Source: Macrostomum hystrix (taxonomy: Eukaryota; Platyhelminthes; Macrostomidae). From it: a stretch of DNA of 64,000 nt. Of this stretch, positions 46,801-57,030 are shown one piece after another (position 1 is the stretch's first letter; each line of letters starts with the position of its first letter). A program made the translations under genes and the position numbers. The notes below the pieces were generated by a model. That model searched no databases, was not told where the DNA came from, and worked only from the letters and a program-made list of their open reading frames with translations. The DNA lies in contig CATNEN010000038.1 in the NCBI GenBank assembly GCA_950097015.1, positions 3,951,001 to 4,015,000 of the forward strand, given 5' to 3'.

Positions 46801-49800
46801 ACACAATCCCTGTTGGCCGGCGTTGCCGAAGTAAGTCTTGTTAAATCGAAGAAAAAACGATTGTTAAAGTACATTTTTCTTTCTATTGAAACTTTCAAAT
46901 GGTTTCTATTTTAGGATGTCCGAAGGCAGCGATCGCTCGAGATGGGAAGTGCCTTGGTACGCTGGGATAAATGTCAATTCAGAACTATTGTTGTTACAGA
47001 GCCTATATCCATGCATTTTGAAATTGACTACGCTTTACTTAGGAGATAAAAAATGATAGTTAGAAGCAAGCGTACAACAAGGCATTGCATTTCAGTTCCC
47101 AGAATCAACTGCCGCTCGGGATATCAGCACGGACAGCAGTGTGTAAAGAGCTGTCCCAAGGGTTTTTACGCGTTTGGCAGTCGATGCACAAGTAAGTCGC
47201 GTTATTCAATCTTCATAAAAGAACATAAAGACAAAAAAGAAACAAAAAATGAATCTCTGTTCTCGCAGGAGTGCGTTGCCCATCTGGATCCAAGGCTCGT
47301 TTCAGTCATCGCAGACGAAGAGTTCTCTGCATCCGTAAGCAGTTTCTCAGTGAAATTTATGTCTTTATGTCTCATTTTGTCTTGGGATATACCAATTCGC
47401 AAGAGGACTGCGGGCACTGGTAATCCTTTTGTTGACAGTACCCGCAGTTAGTGAGACACTTTTTTGTTTTTTATTTTTTGCTTTGTTAGCAGATGAACAT
47501 TAATGGGTAAAATTTCAGGCAAGCCATCATGCAAGAAGGGTGCTGTGTTCTATGCTGGCTCCTGCCACGCCAAGTGCCCCACTGGCACCCGCCAACGCGG
47601 CTGGTTCTGCCTGCGCCAGTGTCGCTCCGGCCTGGTGCGCGTCGGCTTCCGCCGTCAGCGCTGCATCCGGCCCTACTGCCGCAATCGCTTCCGCCTAGGC
47701 CGCAGAGGCTGCGTTCGCAAGTGCCCGATCGGTTTTGTGGGCGTTCGACGCACCTGCAGACGCGTGAGACTGACCTGTCCGGTAGGATACGCTCGCCTTG
47801 GTCGCGCACTCTGCCTCAAAGACTGCCCGATTGGCTTCGCCAAGCGCAATGGACACTGCGAGTACAACGCATGCGCCAAGGGTACCTTCCGCTACCGAGG
47901 TACCTGCATGAAATCCTGCCCGGCTGGTACCATACGACGGGGCAGACACTGTTTTAGTAAGTTTTAAGTGCATTGCTATTCCTTTGGCAGTGATAATAAC
48001 CTATAGTAAATGCACTTCAGCATTTGAAATCAGGCTAAATAATTGCGACTGCTAAAAATTTCAGGAAAGAGTAATTGCAAATTTGGCCGCTTTGACTACA
48101 GCAAGCTGTGTTTGAGAAAGTGCCCGCCTGGTCACTATAGGAGCTACTCAACTCGAACATGTGTTCGTAAGTAAATTCTGATTATCTCAAAACTTAAAAC
48201 TTTTATAGTGTTGCATGCAAAGGTAAGCAAAATGTTTTATACATTTTTATATGATCTAAAGATTTATTGAACTTGTCATCCGGTCCATTAAATGTAATAT
48301 GATGAAAACCGCTTTTAAGGTATCAAGCGCTGCTCCAGTGGCATGATAAGATTCAGGCGACTCTGCCTAAAATCTTGCCCGCTGGGATTCGAGAAAGCCA
48401 GGCGCACCTGCAAGCGAAGATCCACCTGTCGCGACGGGTACGCGTACAAGGGCGCATGCCTGCCTCTTGGTTCGAACTGTCCTGCCAGCACTGTGCTCAT
48501 CAGGGGATCATGCGTGCGAGCCCGTGAGTTTATTTATAATTCTTCTCATTGTTCAACTCAAGTCTTGCATCAATTTTTTTTAGTTAGGACGAGGTCAGTC
48601 CGCCATAATTTTTATTGAAAGTGCATTATTTTTCTGCAGCCGGTCTCTGCGTTTCCGGCCGTCTTCTTCTGATCCGCTCCAGCGGCGCTCGCTCCTGTGT
48701 GCGGCTCTGCCCGCGTGGCTACATGGCAGACAAACGTCGCCGAACCTGCACAATGTCTCACTGTCCTAGTGGAACAGTGCGCTATCGCAACACCTGCAGA
48801 AATACCTGCCCCAGGGGATTCCGCGCTGATAGCAACAGACAATGCGTCAAAGACAAAGCGGTCGTTAAGTGCACTGGAAAGACATTTGCGTTCAGACGGC
48901 GATGTGTTAGCAGCTGCCCTGCTGGTTTCGTGCTCCGGGCACTGACACGGCGCAGAAGGACCATCCGCTATTGCCGCCGATCCAACAAGTGCAAAAAGGG
49001 CAAAATCCTCATTTTCACTCGTCATAGAGTCAGTCGAAGCAGAAGGTACCGCTACAGATCAAAGTGTGTGGACTCAAAGAAAGCCTGCAAGACCGGGTAC
49101 CGGCTAAGAAGGAAAGTTATAAGGTTCATGCGGCTAGGCAGGAGAGTGCGCAGAGTTCTCCGCATCTGCACTCCATCGCGAAACAACTGTGCAAAGGGCC
49201 TCTTCAGGTACGGAGGTGCCTGCAGGAAGGACTGTCCAAAAGGCATGAAGTCTGTGATCGTACGAAGATCTTCGAGAATGATACGAACATGTGCACCGCG
49301 TATGCTTCTGGAACTAACCCAATAAATATTTTCCTATATAACATTAGGCAGCGTCTGACATTTATTTTCATCATTTACTCACAAAAAGGTTGCGGCAAGC
49401 TGTATGCCATTGGCATGAAGTGCGTTCGCAAGTGCCCGGATGGCTTCCGAGCTACCAAATTCAGTCGCATCAGATTTTGCAAAAGAAGTGAGCCATTATG
49501 ACTAAAGCTCATTGCATATACGAGCGTATTATGTGCTGTTTCTTATCGACTGGCGAAAGTTTGTCAATATACTGTTTTATTTCAGCGTGCAAGAAGGGCG
49601 AGTTTTCGTTTAGAAGAAGCTGCGTCAGACGTTGTCCTCGCGGCTACAGACTGCGCAAACTACGCATCTACTCAGAGCGCTTCAAGCGTGTTATTTCCAG
49701 AATCTCTTGTCAGCAGCAAAGTGAGTACACCCCAATGTTTCTCTTATGCTGAATTCTTAACTGATTGCAAGTAATCAAATCTGAAATTTTAAGGGTGCCG

Positions 49801-52800
49801 TAGAGGTTATAGATTGGTCTACCAGCTTCAAAGAAGTGGTAATGCGCTTGCCTTAAAACTGAGAGGCATCTGTCAGAGAAGTAAGCCTATTTCCCAATGA
49901 AATTTTATCACCTTTCAAAATCAGCAATCTCTCTATTGATAAGCTGCATTCACATTTTAGTAAAAGCAAAGACTTGCAGACATCCGAAAGCATTGTTCTA
50001 CGGACGCTGCCGAAGCGCGTGCCCAGCGGGATACTATAGGCGAACAAGAAATGTCCGAGGGCGAAGATATGGCTTCTGTTTGCCTACAAGGAAAACAGTT
50101 CTGTGCCGTAGTAGACGATGCAAAGCTGATCAAATTTGCGTTGTGCATCGCCGATCGCGCATTTTCAGAAGCAAAAAAGGAGCCTTTAGACGAGCCATAC
50201 ACAGAACAGCATGCGTGCCTAGATGTAAGTACAGATAATAGACAAAAATTCATCACCTTATGCAAGAAGTTTCTGACAGAAAGCTTTATCCTCTGACGAA
50301 AATCTCGTTTTAGATTGTAAGGCTGGAACGTACCGCTACAAAAACAAATGCATCAAGAGCTGTCCCCGCGGATACTCTATGAAGACTTACAAACGCACCA
50401 GAGTATTCAAGGGTCGGAAGCACTCCGTTACTCTGAGACGATGCACCAGAAAGGCTTGCAAGTATCCTCAGGCGAGATACAGCGGCCGCTGTGTGAAGAC
50501 ATGCCCGAAGTCCTACATGATGAAGGTCTTTAGCATCCGCTTCCGTTACAGAAAGACAAGCTACGTTAGGCGTTATGCCGTGTGTCGGGAAGATCTCTGT
50601 ACGAAGGTGCGCTGCTCTTCAGGAGAAAAGTGCATTGTTAACAAAGTGATGGCCGGCAGGCGCCGTACAAAGCAAGTAGCTGCCTGCGTGAAGAATCAGG
50701 TTGATCCGTGCTCACGCATGACTTGCCGGCGGGGCTACAAGTGCAAATCCGCGTCTGACAGGAGCGGAAGCAAAAGGGCAAGGTGTGTGAGAATAGCACC
50801 CAACTGCCGCGGTGGCTTGGTCATCTTCCGACGTCGATGCCGCCGCAGATGTCCAAAGCGGTATCGCATCATCAGCAAGCGAGTTGGAGAGACACTCCAG
50901 AGAATATGCGTCCGTGACGCTTGCTCCAAGGGTCGATACTTTTTATTCGATAGATGCACAAGCCGGTGCCCGATCGGTATGAAGTCTCGACAAAAGTTGT
51001 ACACAAAGACGTACAGTTTTAAATATTGTCAGCCAAAGCATTGCAAGGGTCGCAGATTCAGGATCGGGCGCCGTTGCGTGAAGTCCTGTCCAGCTGGGTA
51101 CAGACGCCGCTACTACAGAACGCGCCGCGGATTGAGCCGGTACTGTCTTTCCTATGTCTGCAAAAAAGGCTACTATAAACTGGGTCGACGCTGCGTACGA
51201 CGATGCGGCAAGAACTACCGGTTGAGGACATACACGAGAGGCGAACACACCTTCGGGGTCTGTGAGCCGGTTGAGTGTGGCAAGAGTTTTGTGTTTGTTG
51301 CTGGAAAGTGCAGACCAGCCCTGAAGGGTTGCTACGATCGAGTGTACAGTTGCAGGGCCATGGCAAGAAGAAAACGCTGCTCAAGCAAACTTGTGAGCTA
51401 TTTGTGCCCAGTTGCGTGCAAGAAGTGCAAGCCCAGCAAACGAAAGTTCTGCACTTGCACCAGCTCTGGTGACCCGCACTATCGAACCTTTGACGGCAAA
51501 TGGATCACATTCCAGGGAAAATGTAAATATCTTTTGGCGCAGTCAACACTTAAAAAGGGTTCGAAATGCAACTTCGAAGTGACAGCCAAGAACGAAGTCC
51601 GTGGAAAGGCTAAAACAGTGACCTGGACCAGGTTTGTCGAGATCAGTTTCCATGGCATCAAGATTCGTTTGCACCAACGACGTCGAGTTTTTGTCAACGG
51701 AAAGAGAATCAGACGACTGCCAATATCATTCTATCCTGATGGCAAGAAAATCAGAATTTATCACAGCGGCAGAAATGTTGTTGCCGAGTCAAAGTATTGC
51801 GGCATGCATCTTCAGTTCAATGGTAAATCGATCGCTGAGTTGCATCTCCCACGGTCACGATATGCCGGAAAGGTACAGGGAATTTGCGGAAACTGCAACG
51901 GAGATCCAAAAGACGATCTGAAAACACGCGACGGCAAAGATGTGTCTAAGCTTGGAGCGCAAGGCTATGCGAAGATTGGTCAATCTTTTGCCGTTCCCGA
52001 TGACTCGTCTAAGAAGTACAGGTGCGAAGTTAGGGCGGTCCCGCCAGCAAACAAGATCTGCTCTAGCGCCATGATGAAAAAGGTTGCCACCAATGAGTAC
52101 TGCGGTTTGATTTTGGATAAGAGTGGTCCATTTAGTCAGTGCATTAATTCTAAGAAAGTTGATTTCGCAGGAATTTTCAAGAACTGCCAGTTTGACGTGT
52201 GCGAGTACAAAAGCCCTAGAAATCGCCGAAGGGCCGTCTGCCAATCGCTTGAGTCCCTCTACAACGCTTGCCTGGCTGCTGGCTTCAGTGTTAAATGGCG
52301 ATCCAGAAGCTTCTGCCCGATGCGCTGTGGTCCAAACGCAGTCTACAGTCAGAAGGCTAGCGCCTGCCCCAGAACTTGCTCGGATATTGGTCGCCGCCGA
52401 GTGTGCCGCCTACCAGATCGCGACGCCTGTGTATGCAAGCCAGGATTTGTCCTGAATGGAAGAACGTGCGTCCCGGAGAAGAGTTGCGGCGATGTTGTTC
52501 CCATCGACGTAGCATTCGTCGTGGAGGGAACCGATGATATTAGCACCGATGAGTTCGAGGCTCTGAAGAGCCTGGTTGTGAAGCTTCTTACAAAATATCG
52601 ACTGTCATTGGAATCCGTCCGACCTTCACTAGTTGTGTTTGGTAGAATCAGCCCGACTGTCAGCCTGTTTAGCGAGCATCAGGACAAGACTGAATTCATG
52701 GAATTTGTTAGGAAGCTGAAGAAAACCGGTGGTTCAACCGATAATCTGGAAGCTGCTCTACGAGTAGTAAACAAAGTATTGATGCAAGCGATTGGCGGCT

Positions 52801-55800
52801 TTAGGCCAGAAGTTCCCAAGTATGTGATTGTGCTGAAGAAAAGTTCTGTTCCTGCAACTTCTGACAAGCCAGTTCGCAAGCAATTAGAAAAGCTTAAGGA
52901 ATTAAAGGTCAGAGTCGTAGTTGTCAACTTGCCTAAGACAGGAAAGTCCAGTGTTGATGCAACCATGAGCGGACTCACTATCATCCAAGCTGGCATGCCG
53001 CCATTTACATCTATCCCAGCCATTTCCAAGGAGCTAGAGTCAACAGCCGGCTGTCCATTGGGCTTCAGAATGGAGAAAGATGGCTGCGTTGATGTTAACG
53101 AATGTACAGCCTCTGTTCCAGCATGCCACAGTGATGCCACATGTGTGAACCTGCCAGGTAGCTTCGTGTGTCTCTGTGGTGACGGTCTGCTGCATGACAG
53201 AGCCAGAGGATGCGTGACACCTGAGAAGCCGAAGGCGAGTTGTCCTGAAGAGCCCAAGTGCGACAAGGGCTTCTATTATGACAAGACAGCAAATAAATGT
53301 ATGGATATTGACGAATGCAAGGAAAATCCATGCCTCGGAGATCAAGCAACTTGCGTGAATCTCGCTGGCAGCTTCAAGTGTGGTTGTCCTGCCGGATTTG
53401 AGTACAATAAGTTCTTTGGCTGCGTGGACATTGATGAGTGCAAGGTAAAGAAGGACCCCTGCATGGGAGCTGGAAAGTGCATCAACATGCTCGGTTCCTA
53501 CAATTGCTCATGTGACTCAGGTTACTTGTACAAGAGCGGAGTTGGGTGCGAAGACATTGATGAGTGCGCATCGAACAGTACAAACACCTGCAAGGGCGGC
53601 TCAAAGTGCGTAAATACCGCGGGCTCCTTCAACTGCTCCTGCGCCAAGGGCTATCGATACTCCAGCGAATCCTGCGTGGATATCGACGAATGTGCTGAGA
53701 ATAGTAAATTGTGCGACGCGTCGGCAATGTGCGTGAATCAAAAGCCTGGCTATAAGTGCCAGTGTAAGCTTGGCGACAACTGGATGTACAAGGCAGGCGA
53801 AGGCTGCGTCCCAGACGAAAGCAAGGGAATGACAGAGCGCAAGGTTGACTTCTTCTTTTTAATCGACGTCTCGGACAAGCTGAAGGATTCAATTAGGGAC
53901 ATTCAGGGCTTCATCAACGGTCTGCTGCAACAGTTTAACACAAAGGAGGTGGCAGGTCTCAGCGCCCGCGTCACCGTGGTCCTCATGGGAAAGAAGGGCG
54001 AAGCTAGTGTGGCCCTCAGCCAGTCCCCTCTTGTGGGAATCGCAGAGAAAGTCAACGCGCTCACACCCCTGGGCGGTGATACAAATCTGCTCCAGGGCAT
54101 GAAGATGGTCGCTGAGGAGAGAAAGAAGGCAAGGCGAGACAGCACAGTGGTTGTCTTCCTTATTACCGCCTCCAGCATTCAGGCAGGTGATGGAAGTTTG
54201 ACTGAGATCAGGCGATATTCTGATGACTTCAAGTCAACAGGCAAGTTCTTTACGGTGCAAATCAGCCCGAGCGGTAACCCGGCGGAATGGTCGACCCTAT
54301 ACACCAGCGCAGAGATCAGCCTCTTTGTGACCGTCATCAGATCATCCGAGATGCTGACAATCTACAAGCTTTTCTATCTGCGAGTTTATCCTCTAATCAC
54401 GTGCCCAGCCGGCTTCGTAAAGAATGACGGCCTCTGCCAGCTGCAGACAGCCACAGTTAAATACTGCAAGACGGACACTGGGGAGCTCAGACCCGTGGGA
54501 ACCACCTGGCAAGAAGAGTGTTCGCAGTTTAAATGCACTGATAGCGGCGTGGAGGTGCTGTTCAGGAAGTGTCTGGGCTACGATGGCCTCTGCTACTCAA
54601 CTGAGGAATACTTCCCCTGCACTCAGGTGACAGGATCGCTTAACTGGAAGTGTCGATGCAGGTGCGTTTATTGTGTGGACGATTGACATAGCATCATGCC
54701 TACATCGACCTAACAAGTATCCTTATAAACCCTAAGTTTTGCCTTCTAAAATCTTATTTCAGGCTCAACTCGGTGACTGACAAAGTGACACGAAAGAGCT
54801 TCCAGTCCCTGTCATACCAGTCCATCGCTGCCGCCAACGAGACCATGATGACAGACAAGGGCATCGCCTGTGTGTTCCCGTTTAAATACCAAAACAAGTG
54901 GCATTACAGCTGCGATCTCTACGAAGGAAGATACTGGTGCTCATTCCATCGCTACCACGAGACAGGCTCCTGGGGCTACTGCAAAATCAAGGCTTCCACA
55001 AACAGGTGTACTGACCCGTTCGATTCGTCAAAGATTTACGTGGAGGGAGATCGGTGGAACCACGGTTGCAACGTCATGGAGTGCACCCACACTGGACTGA
55101 GGAGAATACCAAGTAAGTTTGCTCGGCCATGACGCACTAAAATGTGTTTTGTCACGTAGTTTACTTATCGAGAAGTTACAATTAAGCTTTCCCTTCTCAC
55201 CAACAGAGTGCGAAGCATCGGACAAGACTTGTAAGGACTTGAACACGGACAGCTACTCCTGCCGCATTGGTGACAAGCAGCACTCGAACTGCCTCTGCGT
55301 ACAGGATTCCTCCGGCTGGGGCAAGAACGAAATCGTTAGCGGCGACAAGGCCACTGTCATTACGGGCTCCGGCGGCGCCGTAGTCAGCATGTGTGTTGAC
55401 ATCAGCAGCGGCAAGAAGTACGAACAGGGACAGGAATGGACCACCTCATGCTTCACCTACAAGTGCACAGCTACTGGCGGTCAGCTGCTGCAGGCCAAGT
55501 GCCAGCAGAAGGATGGCACTTGTAGAAACATCGGTGACAAGGGCTTTGACTGCATGATCAGCGACAAGGCTCGGGCCAACTGCGAGTGCAGCAAGGACTC
55601 CTCCGGCAATCCAATGCTTGTCGCCACCTTTGAAGGTAGGAAGATTCAAAATCAGCTGTCTTATTTACTTCTCAACATGCATAGACAAAAATATAGTCGT
55701 TAAATTTTTGTTTTATCGAATCAACATCTCAGGTCGCCTAATCACGGAGGTGTACAAGAAGACCGAGGTGAGCACATCGCTTGCAATGATTGCAAAGAGC

Positions 55801-55866
55801 GCCAAAAAGACAATCACCAGTGAGGTGTCTTCTTCGTCGTCTAGCTCGGCTGGCACTTCCAAGTGA
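32528..55866 (+). CDS. Giant secreted modular Cys-rich polycationic protein, 50 coding exons
   Basis: Fifty exons join with continuous frame into 17,703 nt, coding for about 5,900 residues from ATG 32528 to TGA 55864-55866. All introns are GT-AG except one GC-AG (46252). Most modules are bounded by phase-1 introns. The protein starts with a signal peptide and has no transmembrane segment. Order: basic N-terminal region and Cys modules; four hemicentin-type vWA domains; a SUEL lectin; 'PC-x-C-xxGxxC' modules with long Arg/Lys-rich inserts; more Cys modules; ShKT; VWD-C8-TIL; vWA; five cbEGF; vWA; VWC-like repeats; FN2; Ser-rich tail. Giant VWD/EGF/lectin proteins are known as adhesive or gel-forming secretions in marine invertebrates. 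A role as adhesive, mucus or cuticle scaffold is inferred. Exon lists are given in the following entries. Confidence 0.85.
34935..36241 (+). other. Giant protein exons 8-10: vWA domain 1 and start of vWA 2
   Basis: Exons 34935-35176, 35267-35508, 35590-36241. vWA 1 runs from SIDMAFVVDVTGSMG through LVPFGDPNVGPVTV, SGGGDCPEFSHSG and IVYVFTDASA to the VQLNFLLSGNLCG strand. These are the signature blocks of the hemicentin/VWA7 subfamily, with an intact MIDAS (DxTxS, and D in FTDAS). The domain is split by introns of phase 0 and 2. Exon 10 then carries two CP modules and the first strand of vWA 2 (MDMAFVVDVSGSMS). Confidence 0.85.
36325..38035 (+). other. Giant protein exons 11-14: rest of vWA 2, linker, Cys modules
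   Basis: Exons 36325-36566, 36873-37324, 37805-37849, 37940-38035. vWA 2 continues with VDNFVLVPFGDPVVGP, GGGDCPEMSRSG and IMYVFTDASA, and ends with VNFLISGHLCG. A Ser/Gly linker (DSGSSGGSRG) precedes a CPPGF module. Exon 13 is a one-module exon (45 nt) and exon 14 holds two modules (96 nt). The sizes equal those of exons 6 and 7, showing module-wise duplication. Introns 11 and 12 (306 and 480 nt) are among the longer ones in this gene. Confidence 0.8.
38112..39268 (+). other. Giant protein exons 15-17: vWA domain 3 (near copy of vWA 1)
   Basis: Exons 38112-38353, 38444-38685, 38766-39268. From KKCSCIGTKTDKKPSKK to CRNVPRVTA the protein is almost identical to vWA 1. The introns between are also nearly identical, which points to a recent tandem duplication or gene conversion. 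After the domain, exon 17 diverges into three near-perfect modules of the form RCGRGYRL(V/L)KGKCV. Confidence 0.85.
39338..40056 (+). other. Giant protein exons 18-19: basic insert module and SUEL-type lectin
   Basis: Exons 39338-39535 and 39610-40056. Exon 18 begins with SCGAFRCTGGMSCLKK and runs into an Ala/Arg-rich helical stretch. Its donor, GTTTGG, is weak. Exon 19 encodes a D-galactoside/L-rhamnose-binding (SUEL) lectin domain: FCEHQTGTLSCPRGTTIDI, then GFYGR, CSAGSANSRIKNTCQNRQWC, and the hallmark FGDPCVGTIKYVEVQFKC. The conserved YGR and DPC motifs of this family are both present, so sugar binding is plausible. A basic helix follows to the end of the exon. Confidence 0.8.
40153..41635 (+). 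other. Giant protein exons 20-24: PC-C-GxxC modules and vWA domain 4
   Basis: Exons 40153-40263, 40343-40459, 40560-40855, 40939-41133, 41212-41635. Exons 20-21 each encode one module, such as ACKAVRCDQGTKCAV...AVCVR and LCARISCGRGRRCVV...AKCQ. vWA 4 starts at SVDMAFVIDTTGSMG, with FVVAPFNDP, then AGPLTV, GGGDCPEMAMHG, VIYVFTDASAKDYG and LQMVFIVTGRLCG, again hemicentin-type with MIDAS kept. Its intron positions differ from vWA 1-3, indicating an older split. Exon 24 ends with a Cys module. Confidence 0.8.
41730..43462 (+). other. Giant protein exons 25-29: Cys modules with long Arg/Lys-rich inserts
   Basis: Exons 41730-41861, 41953-42168, 42272-42424, 42506-42601, 42716-43462. The repeated core is [DN]-[PL]-C-x(3)-[KR]-C-x-x-G-x-x-C-x-V followed, after an insert, by a final R/K-C. 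Examples are NPCNNVKCSVGFTCKV, DLCARVRCGRFRRCVV, NLCSTKKCPKGTRCVI and DPCARAKCKSGYRCSV. The core spacing resembles follistatin-like (FOLN) cysteine patterns. The inserts range from about 15 to over 130 residues and are rich in Arg, Lys, Ala, Ser and Tyr with little Pro, as in basic helices. The intron between exons 26 and 27 falls inside one insert. Confidence 0.75.
43527..45068 (+). other. Giant protein exon 30: decapeptide RGG repeat region
   Basis: A single 1,542-nt exon (about 514 residues). After the module TCLHKKCGAGTRCVV the insert contains about 22 copies of a ten-residue repeat, RRGGRR[LV]RSKG (variants KRGGRR, RSKE), encoded by a 30-bp repeat at roughly 43725-44435. A long Arg/Lys/Tyr-rich helical stretch follows, then a closing RRAICMPI and another module, NPCSAKRCHQGFVCRV. 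More than half of the repeat residues are basic. The minus-strand open frame across it (SLGSHTSAAS type) is a shadow. Confidence 0.85.
43725..44435 (+). repeat. Coding 30-bp minisatellite inside exon 30
   Basis: About 22-23 head-to-tail 30-bp units encoding RRGGRR[LV]RSKG. Units fall into two main sequence types (CGACTGAGATCC and CGTGTGAGATCC). Homogeneity suggests recent expansion or conversion, and copy number is likely polymorphic. Confidence 0.9.
45348..46251 (+). other. Giant protein exons 31-32: two further basic-insert modules
   Basis: Exons 45348-45785 and 46009-46251. Each is one complete module: DPCKNIKCSRSSRCVV with a basic insert of about 115 residues closed by RAVCV, and DPCSKKRCPSGSRCIV with an insert of about 55 residues closed by AKC. 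The exon 31 insert is among the most arginine-rich stretches outside exon 30. Exon 32 ends at AAAG followed by GCAAGT, a classic GC donor. Confidence 0.75.
46359..50224 (+). other. Giant protein exons 33-46: second CP-GY module chain
   Basis: Exons 46359-46469, 46565-46666, 46741-46830, 46915-46956, 47096-47191, 47269-47334, 47519-47956, 48065-48166, 48320-48523, 48640-49299, 49389-49487, 49586-49720, 49794-49880, 49961-50224. All borders are phase 1. Modules alternate C-x-x-G-x-x-x-[FY]-x-x-x-C-[VIM]-x-x-C-P-x-G with a variable basic loop closed by [RY]-C, for example CARGTFRYRGTCMKSCPAGT-like units in exon 39. Exon 37 could start earlier, at 47060, since an in-frame acceptor exists there and would add a Cys (RHCIS). 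Small exons and short introns made some borders uncertain, but all keep the frame. Confidence 0.75.
50314..54661 (+). other. Giant protein exon 47: ShKT, VWD-C8-TIL, vWA, five EGF, vWA
   Basis: One 4,348-nt exon. Cys modules (50314-51320) are followed by an ShKT domain (51330-51430, CYDRVYSC ... CPVACKKC). VWD comes next (51448-52023: CTSSGDPHYRTFDG, later GICGNCNGDPKDDL), then C8 (52058-52320), TIL (52327-52490), a vWA lacking MIDAS (52500-53040, FVVEGTDDIS), and five calcium-binding EGFs with D[IV][DN]EC starts (53089-53815). A second degenerate vWA (53845-54390, FFLIDVSDKL) and a VWC-like W...C...C unit close it. VWD-C8-TIL is the polymerising unit of mucins and von Willebrand factor, so disulfide-linked multimers are plausible. 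Unlike the rest of the gene, this part is not split by introns. Confidence 0.9.
54763..55866 (+). other. Giant protein exons 48-50: FN2, VWC-like repeats, Ser-rich tail
   Basis: Exons 54763-55112, 55207-55635, 55733-55866. Exon 48 holds a fibronectin type II domain (GIACVFPFKYQNKWHYSC ... YWCSFHRYHETGSWGYC), a module that binds collagen or gelatin in other animals. VWC-like units with W-x(3,4)-C-x(4)-C occur three times from exon 47 to 49 (GTTWQEECSQFKC, GDRWNHGCNVMEC, GQEWTTSCFTYKC). Between them are two repeats of the form SC.I.DK..SNC.C..DSSG. The last exon is short, Lys/Ser-rich, and ends in a run of seven serines and SAGTSK. Confidence 0.85.
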
Positions 55867-56002
55867 TAACTGCCAACTTGCGACTAAACCCCGACTAAAA
55901 ATACTTTTGTTTTACAATCGGTACACGGTTATTTTCTTCATTTCTTTTGTTTTGAAACATATTTCTTTGGCGAGATATTGGAAAACTAAAAAAGGTTGCA
56001 GA

Positions 56003-56023
56003 AATAAAAACTTTCAAAATAAA
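56003..56023 (+). terminator. Poly(A) signals of the giant gene
   Basis: Two AATAAA hexamers (56003-56008 and 56018-56023) lie about 140-155 bp after the stop codon, consistent with a short 3' UTR. Confidence 0.6.
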
Positions 56024-56229
56024 CGGTTAAGACAAAAAAAACTTTATGTACGACCTACATTAGTACTTTGCAATGAAGATTGTCTTGAAAAAGCAAGCAC
56101 AGAAGCCAAAAACTTGGCAAACTTCATACTAGCCTTTGGCATTAAATACCAAAGACGGAGTTAGAAATATTTTCATTCTTCTACTTGTACGCTTGTACCT
56201 TAGGTAGTTCAGTTTGACACTAGTTATAT

Positions 56230-57030
56230 CACCTAAATAACAATAATGGGGAAAATCATTAGATATCTAGGGAATATCATGATTTCTTGAAGAGATAGCA
56301 TGCGATATCCCGGAGAAAGAATTACATTTCCAGGGGACAAGATAATACTTTGAGAGTAAAGTCCATTTTTCAAGAGGATAGAATGATTCATTGAGGTAAG
56401 TAGCACGAATTGTCGAAGGGAAAGCTGAATTATTGAGGGGTAAGCATGATATATCGAGGGGAAAGCATGAATTATCGATGGAAAAGCAAAAATTATCGAA
56501 GGGGAAGCATAGATTTTCGATGGAAAGCATGAATTATCAAGGCGAAAGCCTGAACTATCAAGAGAAAAGCATGTATTATCGAGGGGGAAGCATCTATTGT
56601 CGATGGAAAGCATGAATTATAGAAAAAAAGCGTTAAATATCGAGGGGAATAATAAGTTATCGTGGGGAAGCATGAATTATTAAAAGAGAAAGTGTGAAAT
56701 ATCGAAAGGAATTATCGAAGGGAAGCATGAATTATCGAAGGGAAGCATGAATTATCGAAGGGAAGCATGAATTATCGAAGGGAAGCATGAATTATCGAAG
56801 GGAAGCGTGAATTCTCGTGGGAAAAGCATGAATGATCCATCTAGGGAAAAGCATTCATTATCGAGTGTTAGCATCAATATTAGTAGAGGAAGCATGAATT
56901 ATCGAGAGAAAACATGATATATCGAAGTAGGAGTAGAATGGAGTTGAATGGAGTAGAATGAGTTATCGAGAAAGGAGCATGAATTGACGAGCGGAAGAAA
57001 CAAGTATCGAGGGGAAGAATAAATTATGAT
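56230..57030. repeat. Diverged minisatellite (GGGAAGCATGAATTATCGA)n
   Basis: Degenerate copies of an 18-20 bp unit, most regular at 56708-56810. Scattered relatives continue at 57300-57440. The GCATGATATATC array at 58.5 kb shares the GCATGA-ATC core and probably derives from it. Confidence 0.8.

Noticed and set aside
51330-51430. Reading the ShKT domain as evidence for a venom component
   Set aside because: ShKT domains are common in non-toxic extracellular proteins, and here it is one small module in a giant scaffold.
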